From the NCBI GenBank assembly GCA_031276055.1, contig JAISNW010000152.1, positions 1 through 10,191 of the forward strand: a DNA stretch of 10,191 nucleotides. The letters are read 5' to 3'. Positions within the stretch are counted from its first letter, which is position 1; each line of letters opens with the position of its first letter. The notes under the pieces were generated by a model, which was given only the letters and a program-made list of their open reading frames with translations, made no database searches and had not been told where the DNA came from. The stretch comes from Deferribacteraceae bacterium. Its GTDB lineage: Bacteria > Chrysiogenota > Deferribacteres > Deferribacterales > JAISNW01. Below are positions 7,404 to 10,191 of the stretch, one piece after another. A program made the position numbers and the translations under genes.

Positions 7404-8720
7404 GTGAGAGTGTTTGCCGCCATATTTATTATCCTCTTAATTCAAACAGCATATTCTTCGGAATTTTACTTTTTGGGTGAAGTTGACTGGACGTTAGGGG
7501 TGGATAATGATCTAGATTTCAATAAAAATACATCAGAATCGCCATTTTTTAATGCTTTTTTGCTTAAACTTAGGGAAGACGCCTATCTCCCTTATAATTT
7601 TGGTTTAACTGCCGAAGTTCACTTAAAGTATAATGATGGGGATGATGGCAATCCCTACAGCTCCTATAATGCGGATAATGATGAATTCAAAGTGCGCAAT
7701 GCCAGCATAAAATGGGATTGCACTGGCATTAACAGTAGAATCAGAGCGGGGATTCAGCCGATAGAACTGCCTAGCGCCACCTTTGGCAACCCCCTCTTCA
7801 GCGGTTATATAAACGCGCTGAATATCAGCACAATAAAACCAGAAAAGGTGTATTGGCAGCTCTTTATAGCGTCCCCCATCCAGAACAACGACCGTATGCC
7901 AAAGGCAAACTCTGCCGTTATAGGCGGCGGCATCCTAGATTTTATCGGTGAAAACTTTGAATTTGCGCCTTATTTTATTGCAGCATATCTAAAACATCAG
8001 GAGGATTCAACCTTTGATTGGGCAAGCGCTCCAAACAATGCACACAGCTACCTATTAGGAGGCGGCGCCGCTGCTAAATACAACTTTAATAAGAATATCT
8101 CTGCAGCGCTTGATCTCGTAATAGCGGACACCAACAATTCAGGTCCTCACCACTATGAGAACAAAGGGTATTTTTCCGCCGCCCTCCTTGAGTATGATAT
8201 TCATTCAGGATTGTTAGGCTTGTTTGGCTGGTATTCCTCTGGAAATTCCTCAAAACTTCAAAACCATAATGACTATGGGCTTTTACCAACCATGGCGGGA
8301 GAGAGCAGCTTTCACCCTACAAGGCTTGCCTTCAAAGGTGATATCTCTGAAGGGAGGGATGCTGCTGTTTCAGAGAATTCCGCAGGCACAGCAGGTATTG
8401 GAGTCCACCTAAAACAGCTGCGTTTCTTGAGCAATTTAGAGCATATATTCCGTCTGGCTTATATAACAGGGACGTCTACAGATCAAGGAGCGGGAGCGCC
8501 TGCTGCAGTAATAGTTGAAAGTTATGCAAAAAAGAGAGGCGAACCTGCTGTAATGACCGATAAGGACTATGCTCTGGAGATCGATTTTGATTCAGTGCTT
8601 GATATAACCGATTGTATAAGAGCCGCTCTTGAGATCGCATATATCTTCAGCGGCTATGCAGATAAAAGATACGACACAGATATATACAACGTTGAACTCT
8701 CCATAAGGTATATATTCTGA
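7404..8720 (+). CDS. Probable outer-membrane porin (beta-barrel protein)
   Basis: The GTG at 7404 is preferred because it gives a clean signal peptide: Arg2, hydrophobic core AAIFIILLI, and likely cleavage after A-Y-S at residue 18. The frame is open further upstream to a GTG at 7365. The 438-aa product is rich in alternating aromatic/polar strand-like segments and Asn/Asp/Gly turns. It ends ELSIRYIF, with the C-terminal Phe of the beta-barrel assembly signal recognised by the BAM complex. The segment RAGIQPIELPSATFGNPLF resembles, from memory, a conserved stretch in the outer-membrane homotrimeric porins of Desulfovibrio-type bacteria. The predicted role is passive diffusion of small solutes across the outer membrane; substrate unknown. 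It is transcribed away from pepA, and its only visible promoter candidate lies inside the 32-bp inverted repeat, suggesting possible on/off control. It converges with the ankyrin gene 14 bases downstream. Confidence 0.72.
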   Translation: MRVFAAIFIILLIQTAYSSEFYFLGEVDWTLGVDNDLDFNKNTSESPFFNAFLLKLREDAYLPYNFGLTAEVHLKYNDGDDGNPYSSYNADNDEFKVRNASIKWDCTGINSRIRAGIQPIELPSATFGNPLFSGYINALNISTIKPEKVYWQLFIASPIQNNDRMPKANSAVIGGGILDFIGENFEFAPYFIAAYLKHQEDSTFDWASAPNNAHSYLLGGGAAAKYNFNKNISAALDLVIADTNNSGPHHYENKGYFSAALLEYDIHSGLLGLFGWYSSGNSSKLQNHNDYGLLPTMAGESSFHPTRLAFKGDISEGRDAAVSENSAGTAGIGVHLKQLRFLSNLEHIFRLAYITGTSTDQGAGAPAAVIVESYAKKRGEPAVMTDKDYALEIDFDSVLDITDCIRAALEIAYIFSGYADKRYDTDIYNVELSIRYIF

Positions 8721-8734
8721 TATGGCGCTATTGT

Positions 8735-9565
8735 TTACGGCGCTCCTATAGAGTTAAGATACGCCGCCAACATATAATGGTTTGCTCTGACTGCTATCTC
8801 TAGTGCGGTTTGTCCTAAATTATTGCGGAGGGTGAAATCAGCCCCCGCTTTCACAAGCTCTTCAGCAGAGGATGCAGAGCCGAACCTAGCAGCGTGCATA
8901 AGCGGGGTCTCGCCCATTATATCTGCATCATTTACCAGAGCGCCGCGGCTTATAAGCTCTCTAATGGTAGATATATCTCCCCCTTGAGCTGCGCTCATAA
9001 GGGGCGTCAACCCTTGCTGGTTCTTGAGGTTGACCAGCGCTGAGCGGCTTATCAGGTTTGAAGCGATCTCAGGATAACCGCGCACCGCGGCGATAGATAG
9101 TGCAGTATCGCCGTTTTTAGCTATTATATTAGGGTCTGCTCCTCTACTAAGGAGGTAGTCGGCTGTAGGTCTGCTTCGGAAAGAAACACTATGCATAAGT
9201 GCGGTATAACCGCGTACATCCTGCGTATTAAGCTCTGCTCCTTTTTCAATAAGCGCCATGACGGAATTAGTATTGCCGCCGCGGGAAGCGTGCATAAGCA
9301 GCGTCATCCCAGCTGAATCTGCAACATTTACAGACAATCTGCTTGATTCTATATTGGCAAGGAGGTTTGCAGCGTTTGCAGAACGAGCGGCGGAGAACAG
9401 GTAAGAAGGCGGCGGAGAGGCGGATGGCTCAACCGTTGAATAGCCCAGCGACTCCACCGCTTTTGCGTAAAGCTGCGTCTGCTGCAGCCTCTCCCTAAAG
9501 ATAAAAGAGAGGCTGGCCGCGGAAAATAGGAGTAAAAAGAGAAAGAGGCGGATTTTGCTCCCCAT
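8735..9565 (-). CDS. Exported or membrane-anchored ankyrin-repeat protein
   Basis: The 276-aa product begins MGSKIRLFLFLLLFSAASLSF: two positive charges and a hydrophobic stretch (6-23), either a signal peptide or a single membrane anchor. No lipobox cysteine is seen. Residues 24-53 form a Pro/Ser-containing linker. From about 54 to the end there are ankyrin repeats of about 33 residues: a divergent first one (54-84), then near 85-117, 118-150, 151-183, 184-216 and 217-249, and a C-terminal cap (250-276). Hallmarks such as GMTLLMHASRGG, GETPLMHAARFG and KGAELN/RGADPN recur. Ankyrin repeats bind proteins; the partner is unknown. The repeats would lie in the periplasm. The gene starts 17 bases after the prepilin-like gene with an AGAGG partly overlapping that gene's stop, so an operon is likely and the partner could belong to a pilus or secretion apparatus. 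Confidence 0.85.
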   Translation of the reverse strand: MGSKIRLFLFLLLFSAASLSFIFRERLQQTQLYAKAVESLGYSTVEPSASPPPSYLFSAARSANAANLLANIESSRLSVNVADSAGMTLLMHASRGGNTNSVMALIEKGAELNTQDVRGYTALMHSVSFRSRPTADYLLSRGADPNIIAKNGDTALSIAAVRGYPEIASNLISRSALVNLKNQQGLTPLMSAAQGGDISTIRELISRGALVNDADIMGETPLMHAARFGSASSAEELVKAGADFTLRNNLGQTALEIAVRANHYMLAAYLNSIGAP

Positions 9566-9582
9566 AAGCTATAATTTACCTC

Positions 9583-10191
9583 TTACGGCCAGACCTTTAT
9601 ATCATACTCTGTGCCTGTAACGTTATCACCCCTAGTGAGATAGTCACGGAAAACCTCTCTTTTGACCGTTTGTTCGTAGTTTCTGAGCTGACCGATCCCC
9701 GCTCTAGTGTCGCCGTCGTCAAAATACAACTCATATCCGCCTACGATGCTGTAAGGGGTGAAACCGGTTCTTAGGGTGGTGACAGGATTATCATTGATAG
9801 TGCCTTTGTAAACCGACAAGCACAAAAGGTTGCCCCCATCTTTATATCCGTTCTGACCGACATTAGTATTAGTGCCGCAAGGAAAGAGCGCCCAACGGGC
9901 ATTCTTGATGTCAAAGTTGCTGATAAAGTCACTATCTGAAATTAAACCTGAATCCACAAGGTCCGTAATAGCCTCTTTATACTGCGTCAAACCGCCTTCA
10001 CAGATATTACCAGGGCAGAGGGATGTCTGGCGCTCAAAAACCGAGAGCGCAGAGCGGATCTTCTCTATCTTCCAGAGCTCCTTTCTAAGTTCTGCTGTGC
10101 GTATCATGGAGCTGCCTTTGACAAGCATTCCCATAATAATTCCTATAATTACAAGAACTATTGCCATCTCATACATTGTAAAAGCTTTCCT
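9583..10191 (-). CDS. Type IV prepilin-like / pseudopilin protein, 5' partial
   Basis: The frame stays open to the right edge, so the true start is outside; an ATG at 10176 is internal to the signal. The residues at the edge read RKA-FTMYEMAIVLVIIGIIMG: a class III prepilin signal with a basic residue, processing before Phe(+1), Glu at +5, and a hydrophobic helix. Alanine instead of the usual glycine precedes the cleavage site, which prepilin peptidases often tolerate. The amphipathic helix continues (ELRKELWKIEKIRSALSVFERQ) and is followed by a globular domain with four cysteines (SLCPGNIC, FPCGTN, LLCLSV) that could form two disulfides, and Gly/Asp-rich loops (YFDDGDTRAGIG). It may be a major pilin, minor pilin or type II secretion pseudopilin; the visible sequence does not decide. 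About 200 residues fits minor pilins or pseudopilins. The ankyrin gene follows in the same direction. Confidence 0.85.
   Translation of the reverse strand, partial: RKAFTMYEMAIVLVIIGIIMGMLVKGSSMIRTAELRKELWKIEKIRSALSVFERQTSLCPGNICEGGLTQYKEAITDLVDSGLISDSDFISNFDIKNARWALFPCGTNTNVGQNGYKDGGNLLCLSVYKGTINDNPVTTLRTGFTPYSIVGGYELYFDDGDTRAGIGQLRNYEQTVKREVFRDYLTRGDNVTGTEYDIKVWP

Noticed and set aside
8724..8744. GGCGCT repeated at 8724-8729 and 8739-8744 between the convergent genes
   Set aside because: It is a six-base direct repeat, short enough to be chance, and it forms no hairpin or U-tract that would make a terminator.

Overview
The window comes from a Gram-negative (diderm) bacterium. It encodes a protein with the features of an outer-membrane beta-barrel (signal peptide, C-terminal Phe), a type IV prepilin-like protein and a membrane-anchored sensor. 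The phylum is not resolved. The GT3 glycogen synthase/GT35 phosphorylase fusion and a porin resembling, from memory, the Desulfovibrio-type homotrimeric porins hint at Desulfobacterota or a relative, but this is weak inference. Gene density is high, with gaps of only 14 to 69 bases apart from one 324-base divergent intergenic region.

Layout. Bases 1-3356 (+) hold the 3' part of a fused glycogen synthase/alpha-glucan phosphorylase gene whose start lies outside the window. A GC-rich hairpin follows in the convergent gap. On the minus strand, pepA (leucyl aminopeptidase, 7079-5592) is followed immediately by a two-TM, two-PAS sensor protein (5588-3426) that ends in what looks like a degenerate histidine-kinase module. 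Bases 7080-7403 form the divergent intergenic region. The probable outer-membrane porin gene (7404-8720, +) follows. It converges, 14 bases apart, on a minus-strand pair: a prepilin-like gene (open at the right edge, ends 9583) followed after 17 bases by an exported ankyrin-repeat protein (9565-8735).

The most striking element is in the divergent intergenic region. A perfect 32-bp inverted repeat (7221-7252 and 7343-7374) encloses 90 bp of AT-rich DNA carrying a consensus -35 box that points at the porin gene. This could be an invertible promoter (phase switch) for the surface protein, or a MITE-like non-autonomous element. No recombinase or transposase is present in the window, so the choice is open.

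Functional reading: one end handles storage-glucan turnover, with synthesis and phosphorolysis in one polypeptide. The middle is a peptidase/sensor operon next to a possibly switchable porin. The right end is a pilin-like/ankyrin pair that probably acts in the cell envelope. The other genes look intact; no tRNA, rRNA, CRISPR array or complete insertion sequence was seen.
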